NCBI GenBank assembly: GCA_039545355.1
Contig: BCJJ01000022.1
Location: 186,001-250,000 of the forward strand
Reading direction: 5' to 3'
From: Trichosporon coremiiforme
Taxonomy: Eukaryota > Basidiomycota > Tremellomycetes > Trichosporonales > Trichosporonaceae
Length of the DNA: 64,000 nt
In this document: in pieces, positions 1 through 10,328 of the stretch
How positions within the stretch are numbered: position 1 is the first letter of the stretch
How the letters are laid out: each line of letters begins with the position of its first letter
Notes under the pieces: generated by a model
What the model was told of the DNA's origin: nothing
Databases searched by the model: none
What the model saw: the letters and a program-made list of their open reading frames with translations, nothing else
Made by a program: the position numbers and the translations under genes

Positions 1-968
1 CCATGGCCAAGCGCGTACGTCACAGGGGTCACAATCGGGCTAATGTGACAGATCGATGAAATCCTGACTGGAGCCAAGGGCCGGCTGTACTTTGAGGACA
101 CCGATCAGGCTCGTACGATTGCCAAATTCCAGGACGTTTATGGTATCGGGAGCAGATGTGCTCACGATCTGTACAGCCGCGGCGCGCGCTCCATCGAAGA
201 CTTGGATACCAAGGACTTTGGCCTGACAGCTGGCCAGATGGTGCGTAGTTGGAGACTAACGGCAGAGCTGACGCCTACAGATTGGCGTCGCGCTGTATGA
301 TGATCTCTGCGCTCGTATCCCAAGGGAGGAGTGCCGACAGTTGTTTGAGATCGTTCGTGACCAAACGCTGTCCTTCGACGATAAGGTCTTTGTCGAGATC
401 ATGGGGTCGTATCGACGAGGCGAGGCGAACTCCGGGGACATTGACATTCTCATAACGCGTGACCCCTCGGATGGCAGGACGCACAAGGGGCTTATAGGCA
501 AGGTTGTCGAGGCGCTCTCCTCGAAGGGGTTCATCACACATGCAGTAAGTTTCACCCCCTTCGCACTATCAGCCGCTGACCCCAGCTTGGCGCGCCAAAC
601 GACTGGCTCGACCTAGAGTGCAAGTGGATGGGCGTGTGCCGGCTGCCGGGCGGCGTGCACCGGCGCATCGACATCCTCTCCATCCCTTGGGAGCAGAAAG
701 GTGCTGCGCTGCTGTACTTCACCGGCAATGCTATCGTGTGTCGCTCCCTGTGTTGACAGCTAACTCCGTGCAGTTTAATCGCAGTATGCGCCTTTATGCG
801 CGCAAGCGAGGGTACTCGCTCAATCAGCGCGGGCTGTACCGCAACGTGATCCGGAACAGGCAGTCGGAGAAGGTTACCGAGGGAGAAATCGTCGCGTCCC
901 GTACGGAGGAGGAGATTTTCGACATGCTCGAGATCAGATGGCGTCCTCCCCACCTTCGTCGCCCGTAA
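1..968 (+). CDS. POL4: DNA polymerase family X (lambda/Pol4-like), 3' part only
   Basis: Template-dependent gap-filling polymerase of base-excision and end-joining repair, acting in the nucleus. The window cuts off the 5' part. Inferred exons are <1-14, 52-240, 282-544, 586-735 and 774-968, with introns of 37-41 nt ending in CAG. The joined protein shows the family X palm: GSYRRG, then GDIDILIT (the two metal-binding Asp), RRIDIL (third Asp), LLYFTGNA and FNRSMR. A thumb region rich in Arg/Lys follows, ending at a TAA at 966-968. The piece upstream of the palm (TDQARTIAKFQDVYGIGS) is the helix-hairpin-helix fingers region. All catalytic aspartates are present, so nothing suggests decay. Whether a BRCT domain precedes it cannot be seen. 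Family assignment is confident; lambda versus Pol4 naming is not. Confidence 0.9.
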
Positions 969-1711
969 GCTTGCCTGCGCTGGTCCCCAACCTCCATGTG
1001 AAGTTACACTTTCACCTGTATCGATAGTTTCCACCTGTATCTGTGATAAGTTTCATGTGTATATGCTTCAAACGGTGGCTGCGCGTCCGCGAGGACCGGC
1101 GCGCTCGGCTCGTTATGGCTCGGTGAGCTCCGATACTGACAGCTGCAGAGCCGCGCGAGCGAGAGTGCGAGTGGCCCCAGAACCAGGCGGGCAGGCGTGT
1201 TTCACCCTCGAATCTGAGTACCGACGGCAGACCGGTTGACATGGTTGACGAACGCGAGTGTCGGAAGAAGGTTTCACCCTGGAGCCTCTTGCTGCCACAG
1301 TGCACTCAGAACGCACGCAACGGGGACGAGCAAGGTTGTAGTCGTGTGTGTTCTCGCCATGAACAAGTTGGCTTCGAAATGTGTGCTGCGTAAGACACGC
1401 CAGTAGACCGCTGCCCGCTTGCCAAGTGGTGTCGCGGGAGATGCAAGGAGCAGACGCCGACTGCGCAACAGTACCAGCTTAATCATAATGTTACCGCATG
1501 TGCATGAGCAGTCACCGCTCATGTCGATGCTTTGATGGAACAAGTTTGGCGTTGAGGCATTTTGTTGATCGCCAATGCGCCGCGCAGTCGTCTCGGTGGC
1601 ATGAACGGTTGCTCTTTTGCGTCTGCGATCTGTACCACACGACTCGCTACGCATCGATGCAGCAGAATGCCAGGAACCAGAGGATTGTTGTGTTCAAGCA
1701 GCTGCGCTCCC

Positions 1712-1738
1712 GAACGTCTGGAACGTCCGGAACGCCCC
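1712..1738. repeat. 9-bp tandem repeat (GAACGTCTG type), 3 copies
   Basis: Three adjacent copies, GAACGTCTG, GAACGTCCG and GAACGCCCC, the third imperfect. No function is evident. Confidence 0.7.
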
Positions 1739-2473
1739 AAGTCGGCGGACCCCACCATATTCTCAGCATCGTCAGGACTCAGTTACATCCGAGGCGCGTG
1801 CATGCTGCATGCTGCATTGGTGCTGACGCAAGCACTCTGCGCCTCTGCATTCCATTTTTGCCCAGGGCATCCAGAACAAGCAGAAAGGAGGCCAAAGGAG
1901 GTCTGGCTTATGGTACAGGTACAGATGTGGTCTGGAGTCTCGCTCGCGACGCGGAGGGCGTGAAACTCGCAACAGCAGTCCCAGTGTTCGAGGATTTACG
2001 TTCGGCACGCAACCCAAACTCTGCTTGCGATGCTTGCTGTCTGTGCGTCTGACGACGCGGTATGCATGCAGCAAGTGGACCCTGTCTAAGAAGCTTATTG
2101 AGGTTTGCGCCGCTTCATTGGCGGACAGGGCGTGTCCCGTAGTGTTTCTACCGTGTTGGATCCAGGCGCAGCCTCGGCCAAGCTTGAGCGTTTTGAGCGA
2201 AGAGAGCCGAAATAACGTTATCTCCATTCTGGCATCTGGGACAAGTGAATGAGCAGTGATGGGCGGGAGTGTCGTCGCAAGCATGTTGATCCCACATCCC
2301 TGGCTCGCCCTGGCTGGCCTGGCACTTAATCGCGTTCGATCCAGGGCCAAACGTATGGAACCTGGGAAGCGTCAGCTTGGAACACACTGAACTGCAGACA
2401 AGGCACACGGGCGAGCCGCACCCGCTGCCGTTAGGTGTTTAAGTGTTTGGCAGACGGAGCTCAGTGGATCAGT

Positions 2474-2498
2474 GGGGTGAGCGGGGTGAGCGGGGTGC
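2474..2498. repeat. 9-bp tandem repeat GGGGTGAGC, nearly 3 copies
   Basis: Two perfect copies of GGGGTGAGC followed by GGGGTGC. They lie about 200 bp upstream of the TATA-like box of the secreted-protein gene. They could be promoter elements or simple slippage. Confidence 0.7.
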
Positions 2499-2683
2499 AG
2501 ATGGCAGCGAGTCTACCCCAGGCAGTCCCGCAACGTCGGACCCCTTGAAACGCTGCCGACATGCAGCTGGGTTTGGCTGTTTCTGAGCATATGGCGGCGG
2601 GAACATGGCGGGGCCGGCGGGCTGGCTCCAGGCCGGTGCTGTGCGATGCATGACCCGATCGTTGCAGGCAGACGTTGTCTGCG

Positions 2684-2690
2684 TATATAA
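2684..2690 (+). promoter_or_regulatory. TATA box of the small secreted-protein gene
   Basis: TATATAA about 100 bp before the ATG at 2791, in a C-rich leader. The spacing and the unusually clean TATA suggest a strongly or conditionally expressed gene. The transcription start itself is not visible. Confidence 0.6.
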
Positions 2691-2790
2691 GGACGAAGAG
2701 TGCTGTGCATCTCTCCGCATCACAAAACCGTTTCCGTCTAACCACCGTCGCTCTTTGTCGTCTTTCCCCCACATTCATTACTCAGTCGCC

Positions 2791-3372
2791 ATGAAGCTCT
2801 TCTCCGTCCTCCCCCTCCTCGCCGCCGCTGTCTCGGCCCAGTTCGTCAACCTGAACGCTCGCGGCGACGTTAACATCAAGACGATCGACAACAAGGTGAC
2901 CTCCAAGGGTCTCTGCTCGGGCAACGCGCAGGGCGAGTTCTCCTACTCGCCCGAGACGGAGAAGGAGAAGCTCACCTTCAAGATCGACCTTGTCTCGAAG
3001 CAGAACCCCGTCAAGCTCGTCGCCCACTACAAGAACGAGGCGACTGGCGAGCACACCGAGGCCACCATCGACTCCTCCAACCCCTCCAACACCGTCGGCG
3101 GCGAGGCCGTCAAGGGCCAGAAGGTCGTCGTCACCGTCAAGCCCGAGGGCGCCTCCAACGACGCGTGCGAGTACTCGGTCTCCCTCAACGCCGAGGCCCA
3201 GGCTCAGCCTACCTCTACCCAGCAGTGCCCGACCTACTCTGTCAAGCCCACCACTGTCGTCGAGACCGCCACCTCCACCGTCACCGTCCCCGGCACCCAG
3301 CCCACCGGCGACGTCTGTCTCTGTGACTGTGACGTCGAGGGCGCCAAGCCCCTCCCCAAGATCGAGCTCTAA
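2791..3372 (+). CDS. small secreted protein, unknown function
   Basis: Single-exon gene for 193 residues. The ATG at 2791 was chosen because it starts a clear signal peptide: Met-Lys, then a Leu/Ala-rich core ending near AVSAQ, residues 1-18. An upstream in-frame methionine would bury that signal. The mature part is hydrophilic, rich in Lys, Glu, Val and Thr, and beta-like (for example KVVVTVKPEG). A Ser/Thr/Pro linker follows, then a cysteine-rich tail with CLCDC near residue 180. Codon use is strongly C-ending, as in highly expressed genes, and a TATA box precedes it. No family was recognised. A cell-wall-associated or extracellular protein is the simplest inference. No GPI-type hydrophobic C-terminus is seen. 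Confidence 0.8.
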   Translation: MKLFSVLPLLAAAVSAQFVNLNARGDVNIKTIDNKVTSKGLCSGNAQGEFSYSPETEKEKLTFKIDLVSKQNPVKLVAHYKNEATGEHTEATIDSSNPSNTVGGEAVKGQKVVVTVKPEGASNDACEYSVSLNAEAQAQPTSTQQCPTYSVKPTTVVETATSTVTVPGTQPTGDVCLCDCDVEGAKPLPKIEL

Positions 3373-4211
3373 GCAGCATGCGCAAAGCGTGAGCACCACC
3401 TTCTCGATCAGTAGACTCCCCTTAGTCCAGGATAATCCAAAGTACATTATGAATAGTGTTCTGCACTGTAGCCCATAACTACAACTTTTAATGACTGGCT
3501 TTGGTAGATCTGAGCTGCGGTAAGTGATGGGCTGGTGAGCATGGAGAGCTTGCAGAGCATGGCCCACCATGCCCAGGCGAATAGCAGGGCGGAGCGCGCG
3601 GACGGAGAGATATCTCGGCGAATTCGTTTCAGCCCGGGGCGGGACGTTCCCTGCCGCAGGAACACAGGGTTGCCGGCCCTCGGGATCCCTGGACTGGTCC
3701 TCAGAGCGATACAGACCTCGTCAAACCTTAGCGCTTGAATGGCTCCCGAGAGGATACGGACACGTGCTGAACAGTCAAGAGGTGTCAATGACTCAAAAGG
3801 CATGCCGTAGCTCACGTCAGAGGGGTGTCCCATTATTCAAGTGATGTAGAACGATGTGTCTGACGGAGGCTAATGGCTGCTGCGCAGGGGATTGATGGGT
3901 CAAGTCAAGTGGACTGGGTCAGTCCCGAGCTCGCGAGACTGAGGGCATGCGTATGTTTGGGCCGGTAGGCTGCGATAGCGCTCGCGGAACGCTCGGATCA
4001 GCATTCACAACTGATCTCTTCCTCCTGCAAAGTCACTGACGTCGATCTCGTGTCCCAGCTAGCAAGCGCCACCGTCACGCTCGCCGCTCAGCTCGAACGA
4101 GTTTAGACAATGCATCTTAGTATGTACATGTCGAGATATGTAAGCTAATACAACGGTGCTATGATACTGCCAAGAGGACCAAGAAGGTGAGGCGTCAAGA
4201 GGGCATGAGAG
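3373..4211. other. intergenic region between convergent genes
   Basis: About 840 bp holding the 3' flanks of the secreted-protein gene (plus) and the PPxY protein gene (minus). Short open frames on both strands have no codon bias or recognisable motif. I see nothing further in it. Confidence 0.6.
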
Positions 4212-6154
4212 TCATTTCGTGTCGTGCGAAAGGGGTTTGGTGAACGAGAGCCTGCGCTGCGCGACGGTGCCGGGCTTGATGTTCGGCGAGGAAATGTACG
4301 ACCTGTGCGGCTGGAGACTGTGTGCTCCGTCCGTCCCAGCGCGCGCACGACCCTTAGCCTTTGGCGTCGCAGGGGTTGTAGGGCGCGAGGTCCGGCTCAT
4401 CGACTCTGCCCGCTGGTGCGTGTACGTGCTCGCGGCTGATCCGGGGCGAGAAGACACCGAACCCGAGCGCCCGTGGTCGAACCGTGGGATACGGCTTCGC
4501 GCCGGCGTATGCGGACCCGGATGTGCGGCTTGCGGCGTATGTGTCGCAGGCGAAGCTGGTCGCAAGTATGCGGGAGGCTCGAGCGGCGTACCCGGTGCAG
4601 CGAGCTTCGGGCGCGAGGAACCCGACCATGTGCCGTGAACCGGTGTGGCTGGGTGCGATGCGTCGGAGGAGCTCAGCGATCCGAACTCGAAAGTTCCTCC
4701 AAAGCTCGATCGCACTGATAACTGATCGCGCTGGTCGGTCGCCGCCAGTTCGCCGAGCGTCGGTGACGGTGGGCGCTGAATCCACTTGTTCGATCCCACA
4801 CGCTCGCGTCGCCATGGCAGAGGGGGCGCAGTACCACTACCGTACAGCGTAGGCGCCGGCATCGGCTTGCCCGGACGCGGGCTCTTAGACAGGGGCGATC
4901 CGTGGTAAGACGGAATGCGGGAATGTGTGAATGGGCTGCTGCCCGCGCTGTGTGTGTTTGCACTTGCGGTTGGAACTGGCGTGGAGTGTCGGGGACCATC
5001 GCGCGCGAATTTCTTCGCGGGAGGCGTTAATGTCGCAGGAAGAGAGGTACGGTTACGCGCCAGACCGGACACTGAAGACCGGCGGGGCGTGCGCCCATCG
5101 TCTATCCATGGCGAGAACAAGTCACTGAGTGGCTGGCCTTCTGATGCGGAAGACGTCGCAGAGTTGGGCGTGACAGACAACAGAGGAAGCGGCGTTGGCT
5201 CGGGGGGTGGCAAAGTCGGCTGCGAGTGTAATGCCCGTTGCCCATCGTTTATGAGGCTCTGGATGCGCCGCGTCATGTCGTCCAGCCGTAAGCTCATCTC
5301 CTCATCCTCCGACTCTCCTTCTTCCTCAATCGGCTCTGGCGCCGCACGCTTGTTAGACCTGTGTGGCGTCTGGCCCGGTGTCAGAGACAAGAATGTCGGG
5401 CTGGGTAGGGATGTTTCAGGCGATGAAGCGCGTGTGGACGATGGCTGGGTTGGGGGACTGAGCAATGCAAGCTCCTGCTGTCTCGTTGCGATGATGAGTT
5501 CGGCGATGCTCGGACGCTTGATCCTACGCTTGCGTCGTCTTCGCGACATGGTCACACTGGGTGCAGGTGAGCTGGTGATCGTGCTGACCCCATCTGCGAT
5601 GGTGTCATACGCGGGTGGCGGCTCCGAATGATCGGACTGCACTAGCCGGTCGTCGCTCTTGCTAGTCTCGCCACCGTGCATGTCGTCATCGTCGTCGCCT
5701 TCCTCGTCGTCCTCGTGTGATCTCCATCCGCTCCAGAGTCGATACGCAGTTCTGATGTCAGTTACGAAGAATCGAAGAACTCACAGTCCGACGGCGGCAC
5801 CAAAGACGGTTGCGCTCACGGCGCTGTTAACTAAGGACGCTGCCCATCCCTGTCGCTGCTTGCCGCGCGTCAAGTGCTTGTCGATGTCGTTCATGGCTGC
5901 TCGTTCCGCAGAAACGTACACTGGATGTTAGCTCATGATCATGCGCTCGCCTGCTTACGAGAGGAGAGCTCGTGCTCTGCGTGCGGGTGACCACCGAGCG
6001 TCGCTTGTTCCGCGAGACCGGACTTGCCGCCGACAGCACCGAGAGTGACGCCGGGATCGGGGACTTGCCAGCCGTCACCAGGCGGGGCTGACTGAGAAGA
6101 TTCGGAGATGCCGGATGAGGATGTGCGCGACACTCGCGACGGGGGTGCCGTCAT
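4212..6154 (-). CDS. unknown Ser/Pro-rich protein with glycine/alanine-rich membrane-like segment and two PPAY motifs
   Basis: Three exons inferred on the minus strand (6154-5959, 5920-5785, 5751-4212), giving 623 residues. Both junctions keep frame and have short introns with a CTAAC or CTGAC branch. Residues 1-65 are Ser/Pro-rich. Next come a short helical stretch and a small-residue, weakly hydrophobic segment (SAVSATVFGAAVGL), then an acidic run of Glu/Asp. The long remainder is low-complexity Ser/Pro/Arg with a basic patch (RRRRKRRIKR). PPAY occurs just after the acidic run and again far downstream. PPxY motifs are the known ligands of Nedd4/Rsp5 WW domains, so a membrane-tethered ubiquitin-ligase adaptor is a possible role, but this is inference. 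No family recognised. Confidence 0.72.
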
Positions 6155-6575
6155 GGTGAGGTTGACGCTGAGCGCGCCAATGGTAAATGACCGCCGAGTG
6201 GTCGCGATGGAGTAGGCCGCGAACTCAACTCGGCGGTCCCGTGTCCTGGATCTATGCTTGAATGCTGGACTCGTGCAGTGCGCCTGGGCCCTCTCGTGCC
6301 ATGTGGCCTGGTCACAATAAACAGTTAGGCGCAGAACCAGGAGGATTCAGGCGTGCGGGAGCAATTTTGTGGTGTCGGCGCGCCTGGAGGCAGCTACCGC
6401 AGCCCACCGCCCAGGGCCGCGACTGTCGTCATCACCTGGCGTTGCGGTGCTGCGCCGACATCCGACGTGCACTCGTTCGACCTTCCTCTCGCTCACGTCT
6501 CATCACAACACTCATTTCTCATCCGCACGACACAGAGTAGACTGCTAGTCCTCTGCCCCTAACTCTTCTCTCAGC
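6155..6575. promoter_or_regulatory. divergent promoter region of the PPxY protein gene and ARC40
   Basis: 421 bp between two divergent start codons. The ARC40 side ends in a CT-rich leader, common for genes in this window. No defined operator was recognised. Confidence 0.5.
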
Positions 6576-7892
6576 ATGTCTGCCCCCGAAGTCTTCCAGC
6601 TCTCCCTCGGCCCCCTCAGCGGTGTCGCCTTCGGCCCCGACCGCCAGCGTGAGCTACGCTGGTCGCTTTCGAGCTAACTTTGCAGAGGTCGCCGTGTCGC
6701 AGAACAACAACGAGGTTCAGATCTACCGCAGGTCGGGTGACAACTGGACACTCGAGGCTACTCTTGCTGAGGTGAGCTAAACAGATCTCGGATTGGAGCT
6801 AACATGCAGCACGACAAGCTCATCACTGCCATCTCGTGGGCTCCTCAGACCAACCGCATCGTGACCTGTTCGCAGGACCGAAACGCCTACGTCTGGACAC
6901 AGGGCGCGGACGGACAGTGGAAGCCCGCTCTCGTTCTTCTCCGCATCAACCGTGCGGCGACCTGCGTGAAGTGGTCTCCGAAGGAGGACAAGTTTGCTGT
7001 AGGTTCCGGAGCTCGTGTCATTGCCGTCTGCTCCTTCGACGAGGAGAACAACTGGTGGGTCTCGAAGCACATCAAGAAGCCTCTCCGCTCGACCGTGCTC
7101 TCGATTGACTGGCACCCGAACAACGTCCTCCTCGCCGCGGGCACGGCGGACGCGAAGGCTTACGTCTTCTCCGCCTTCATCAAGGGCATCGACGCCAAGC
7201 CCGAGCCGACTGTGTGGGGTGACAGGCTGCCTTTCGGCACGATCTGCGGCGAGTTCAAGTCCCCCAACGGAGGATGGGTGCACGACGTTGCGTTCTCGCC
7301 AAGCGGCAACGCCCTCGCCTTCGTCGCGCACGACTCGAGCGTCAACGTCGTCTACCCCTCTGGTCCCGGCCAGCCGCCCGCCGCCTTCATCGCGGTCCGT
7401 ACCGAGACCCTGCCCTACCTCGGCGTCACGTTCGTGAACGAGGGCCAGCTCATCGCGGCTGGCCACGACTGCCAGCCGACCGTCTTCGCCGGCGACGAGA
7501 ACGGATGGGCCTTCTCGCACTCGCTCGACGACCCCGCCAGCTCGGGCAGCCGCCTCACGCCCCAGCCGACCGGTGCCTCGGCCCGCGGTCCCGGACGTCT
7601 CAACAACGAGGCGTTCAACCTCTTCCGCGCTGCCGACTCGCGCGGCCAGAGCTCCGCTGCCCCCACCGCCAAGAGCGGAAGTGTGCCCGGCGCCCCTCAG
7701 GTCAATGCCGACGGACACCTCCTCACCGTGCACCAGAACTCGATTACTTGGATCGAGCCCTACGAGTGGGCCCAGAACGGAGACGTCGCCAAGGTTACTA
7801 CGGCTGGCAAGGACGGACGCCTCGTTATCTGGCCCGTCACTGGAAAGGGAGCTGGCGGCCTTGCCGGCCGCATGGGCAACCTGCACGTCTAG
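6576..7892 (+). CDS. ARC40: Arp2/3 complex subunit ARPC1/Arc40 (WD40 protein)
   Basis: Seven-bladed WD-repeat subunit of the Arp2/3 complex, which nucleates branched actin at cortical patches. Exons 6576-6648, 6686-6771 and 6810-7892 give 413 residues; introns are 37-38 nt. The family signature is strong: WAPQTNRIVTCSQDRNAYVW, then ILRINRAATCVKWSPKEDKF, AVGSGARVI, WWVSKHIKKPLRSTVLSIDW and WVHDVAFSPSGNALAF. The loop between blades near residues 320-355 is rich in Ser/Ala/Gly, as in fungal orthologues. The length is slightly above the usual 370-385 residues because of that loop. The ATG at 6576 was chosen because it starts the first blade (EVFQLSLGPLSGVAFGPD) and lies right after a CT-rich leader. 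Confidence 0.95.
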
Positions 7893-8215
7893 ATGTCTGG
7901 GTCTAAGTTGGTAGCAGTAGTAAAATAGAAAGGGCTGTCATGCAGATCGATCTGATCGGAAGTAGGAAGCGATTCTAGAGGGACGACGAGGGTCATGCAC
8001 CGTGCAGCAACAGAGTGGACAACCGCGGGCGCCGATGGCTTCAGACATGTGTTGTGTGATGGTCCAGGACAATGTGCGGTGGTGAGCCACCGCTTGGCAC
8101 GCACGGATCCCTCCAATCGAGCGAGCGCAGTGCAGCGCCCACGCATGCATGTGTTCGCACCGCCGTCTACCTGCATCCTCATCATCATACTCTACTTGCT
8201 CACTAATCATTCACC
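7893..8215. other. intergenic region, ARC40 to metacaspase
   Basis: 323 bp, carrying the ARC40 3' end and the metacaspase leader, which is rich in CATCATCA just before the ATG. No gene seen. Confidence 0.55.
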
Positions 8216-10322
8216 ATGTTCGGCTGGGGCAGCGATGAAGAGGAGGAGCAGTACGCCTCAGACCACTCGTCCCACCACTCGGAGGCCTCCCACCATTCCT
8301 CCCACCACTCGTCGCACCATTCGTCTCACCACTCGTCTTCCTCTTCGTCTTCCTCCTCCGACTCAGATGAGGAAGCCCCGTCAGCGGGCGGCAACGCGTT
8401 CTCGAGCGCGCTAGGCGGCGCCCTCGGTGGAGCGCTAGGCGGCATGCTCGGCGGCAAGGGTGAGTTGTGCTGATCCTCTCAAAAACTAACAAGCAGCTAA
8501 CAAGTCTTCCTCCAAACCCAAGGTCGACGTTGCCGACTTGCAAAAGAAGTTCGGAAAGCTCCAGTCCTTCTTCGGCGATGACAAGAAGAAGAACAAGACC
8601 AAGGAGTCTGAGCCTTCCTCGTCCTCCGCACCGCCCCCTCAGCAGTCGTACGGTGCCCCTCCCGCTCCCTATGGTGCTCCACCTCAGCAGTATGGCCAGC
8701 CTCAGTACGGCAACCAGTACGGTGGATACGGTCAGCAGCCCAGCTACGGACAGCGCGAGGGCCACTACGGCGGCGGTGATCCGTACGGCAGCCAGGGACA
8801 CCAGCAGCAGGGTCACAACGGCGGTTACCAGCAGCCGCCTTACGGCCAGCAGCAGGGATATGACGGTCAGCAGGGTTATGGACAACAGCCCGGATATGGT
8901 CAGCAGTCCTATGGCCAGCAGTCTTATGGCGGCCAGCAGTACGGACAGCAGCAGGGCTACGGCCAGGAGCACGGCACTCGCGCCCACGACGGCTACGGTA
9001 GCCAGGGCGGCAACGGCGGCGCTCCCGGTGGTGGCTATAGCGGCGGCCAGGGCGGTTACGGCGGCGGGTACCAGCAGCAGGGCTACGGTGGTAACCCGCC
9101 GGGCTCGCGCCGCCGCGCCCTTCTCGTCGGCATCAACTACCCCGGCACCTCCGCCGCGCTGGCAGGCTGCATCAACGACGTGCACAACGTGCGCGAGTTC
9201 CTGAGTACGTCTTAGTCCCAACAGCTGGCCATTCAAGGGCTGTAGCTAACTTTCAGCGAAGCACGGATACAACGAGTTCACAATCTTGACGGACGACCAG
9301 TCGGATCCCTCTCACATGCCCTCGCACCAGAACATCGTGAACGGCATGCGCTGGCTCGTGAACGGTGTTCAGCCGGGTGACAGACTGTTCTTCCACTAGT
9401 TAGCCCACCCTCAGATGTTCCTCTCCCGCGTTTACTAACTGTGCTCAGCTCGGGACACGCGGGACACGGAACCCAGGCCGAAGGACACGACACGCGCACC
9501 GAGGCCGACGGCATCAATGAGGGTGAGCTCAATCGTACGGAAGCAAGCTGATAAACAGCGATCTGTCCCGGAGACTACGAGACGGCCGGTGTCATCGTGG
9601 ACACTGAGTGTAAGTTGCGGAACGGGAAGAATTAGCTGACAACAGTGTGCGTAACTTGTACATGGAAAGGAGCCAGCTAATGTCAGGTACGAGGCCATGG
9701 TGCGCCCCCTCCCCGCCGGCGTCAAGCTCACCGCCATCTTCGACTCGTGCCACAGCGGCACGGTGCTGAACCTGCCTTACGCCGTAAGCTCTCCATCCAC
9801 GGGCAAAGCTGACATCAGTACTCGACCAAGGGCGTCATCAAGGAGCCCAACATGTTCGACAATGCTGGCTCCTCCGCTCTGGACGCAGGCATGCGCTTCA
9901 TCTCGGGCGACAGCGCCGGCGCCATGATGAGCATGTTCTCGGGCGCCAAGTCCGCCTTTGGCGCCAAGAAGGCCGACGCTTACCTCCGCGAGAACAACAC
10001 GACCGAGGCAGACGTCACCGTGTGGTCTGGATGCAAGGATGACCAGACTGTGAGCTGTGCGGACCCCGAGGAAGCTGACATGCAGAGCGCCGATGTCCAA
10101 AGCGGCCAGGAGCCGACTGGCGCCATGAGTTATGCCTTCATCCGCTCGCTGAAGAACAACGAGCGCCCCTCCTTCAACGAGCTCCTGAACCATGTCCGCG
10201 AGGAGATGCACCACGGCGGATACAGCCAGAAGCCGCAGTTCAGTTCTGGAAAGCGTGAGCTGCCCCTTTCAGCTTGAAGCTGACAAACAGCGATCGACAC
10301 GAACAGCGCCTTCTTCGTGTAG
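8216..10322 (+). CDS. MCA1: type I metacaspase with prion-like N-terminus
   Basis: Cysteine peptidase of clan CD cleaving after Arg/Lys, linked in fungi to stress, ageing and protein quality control. Exons 8216-8459, 8497-9204, 9257-9398, 9449-9522, 9559-9609, a single base at 9646, 9687-9783, 9819-10254 and 10291-10322 give 594 residues. The N-terminus has a His/Ser tract (repeats of SSHH), an ALGGALGG stretch, and a long Gln/Gly/Tyr-rich region with YGQQ-type repeats. The catalytic domain starts at [19 protein letters not shown]. Catalytic His368 lies in FFHYSGHAGHG, where most relatives read YSGHGGQ. Catalytic Cys428 lies in [13 protein letters not shown], followed by [11 protein letters not shown]. 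The one-base exon is needed to keep the expected residue in [12 protein letters not shown]. The TAG at 10320 ends IDTNSAFFV, matching the usual C-terminus. Confidence 0.92.
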
Positions 10323-10328
10323 AAGGAG

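Larger units (their letters stand above)
969..2683. other. gene-free stretch between POL4 and a secreted-protein gene
   Basis: About 1.7 kb with no convincing coding region. The longest open frame (1498-2052, plus) lacks the C-ending codon bias of nearby genes and shows no domain. Two short tandem repeats lie inside it and are listed separately. The last 100-200 bases are the likely promoter of the secreted-protein gene. Confidence 0.6.

Noticed and set aside
1498..2052. 184-codon plus-strand open frame
   Set aside because: No codon bias, rich in Cys/Arg/Ser/His, no domain and no splice context.
6777..7886. 369-codon minus-strand open frame opposite ARC40
   Set aside because: Antisense shadow of a conserved WD40 gene; composition is Val/Arg/Glu-rich without motifs.
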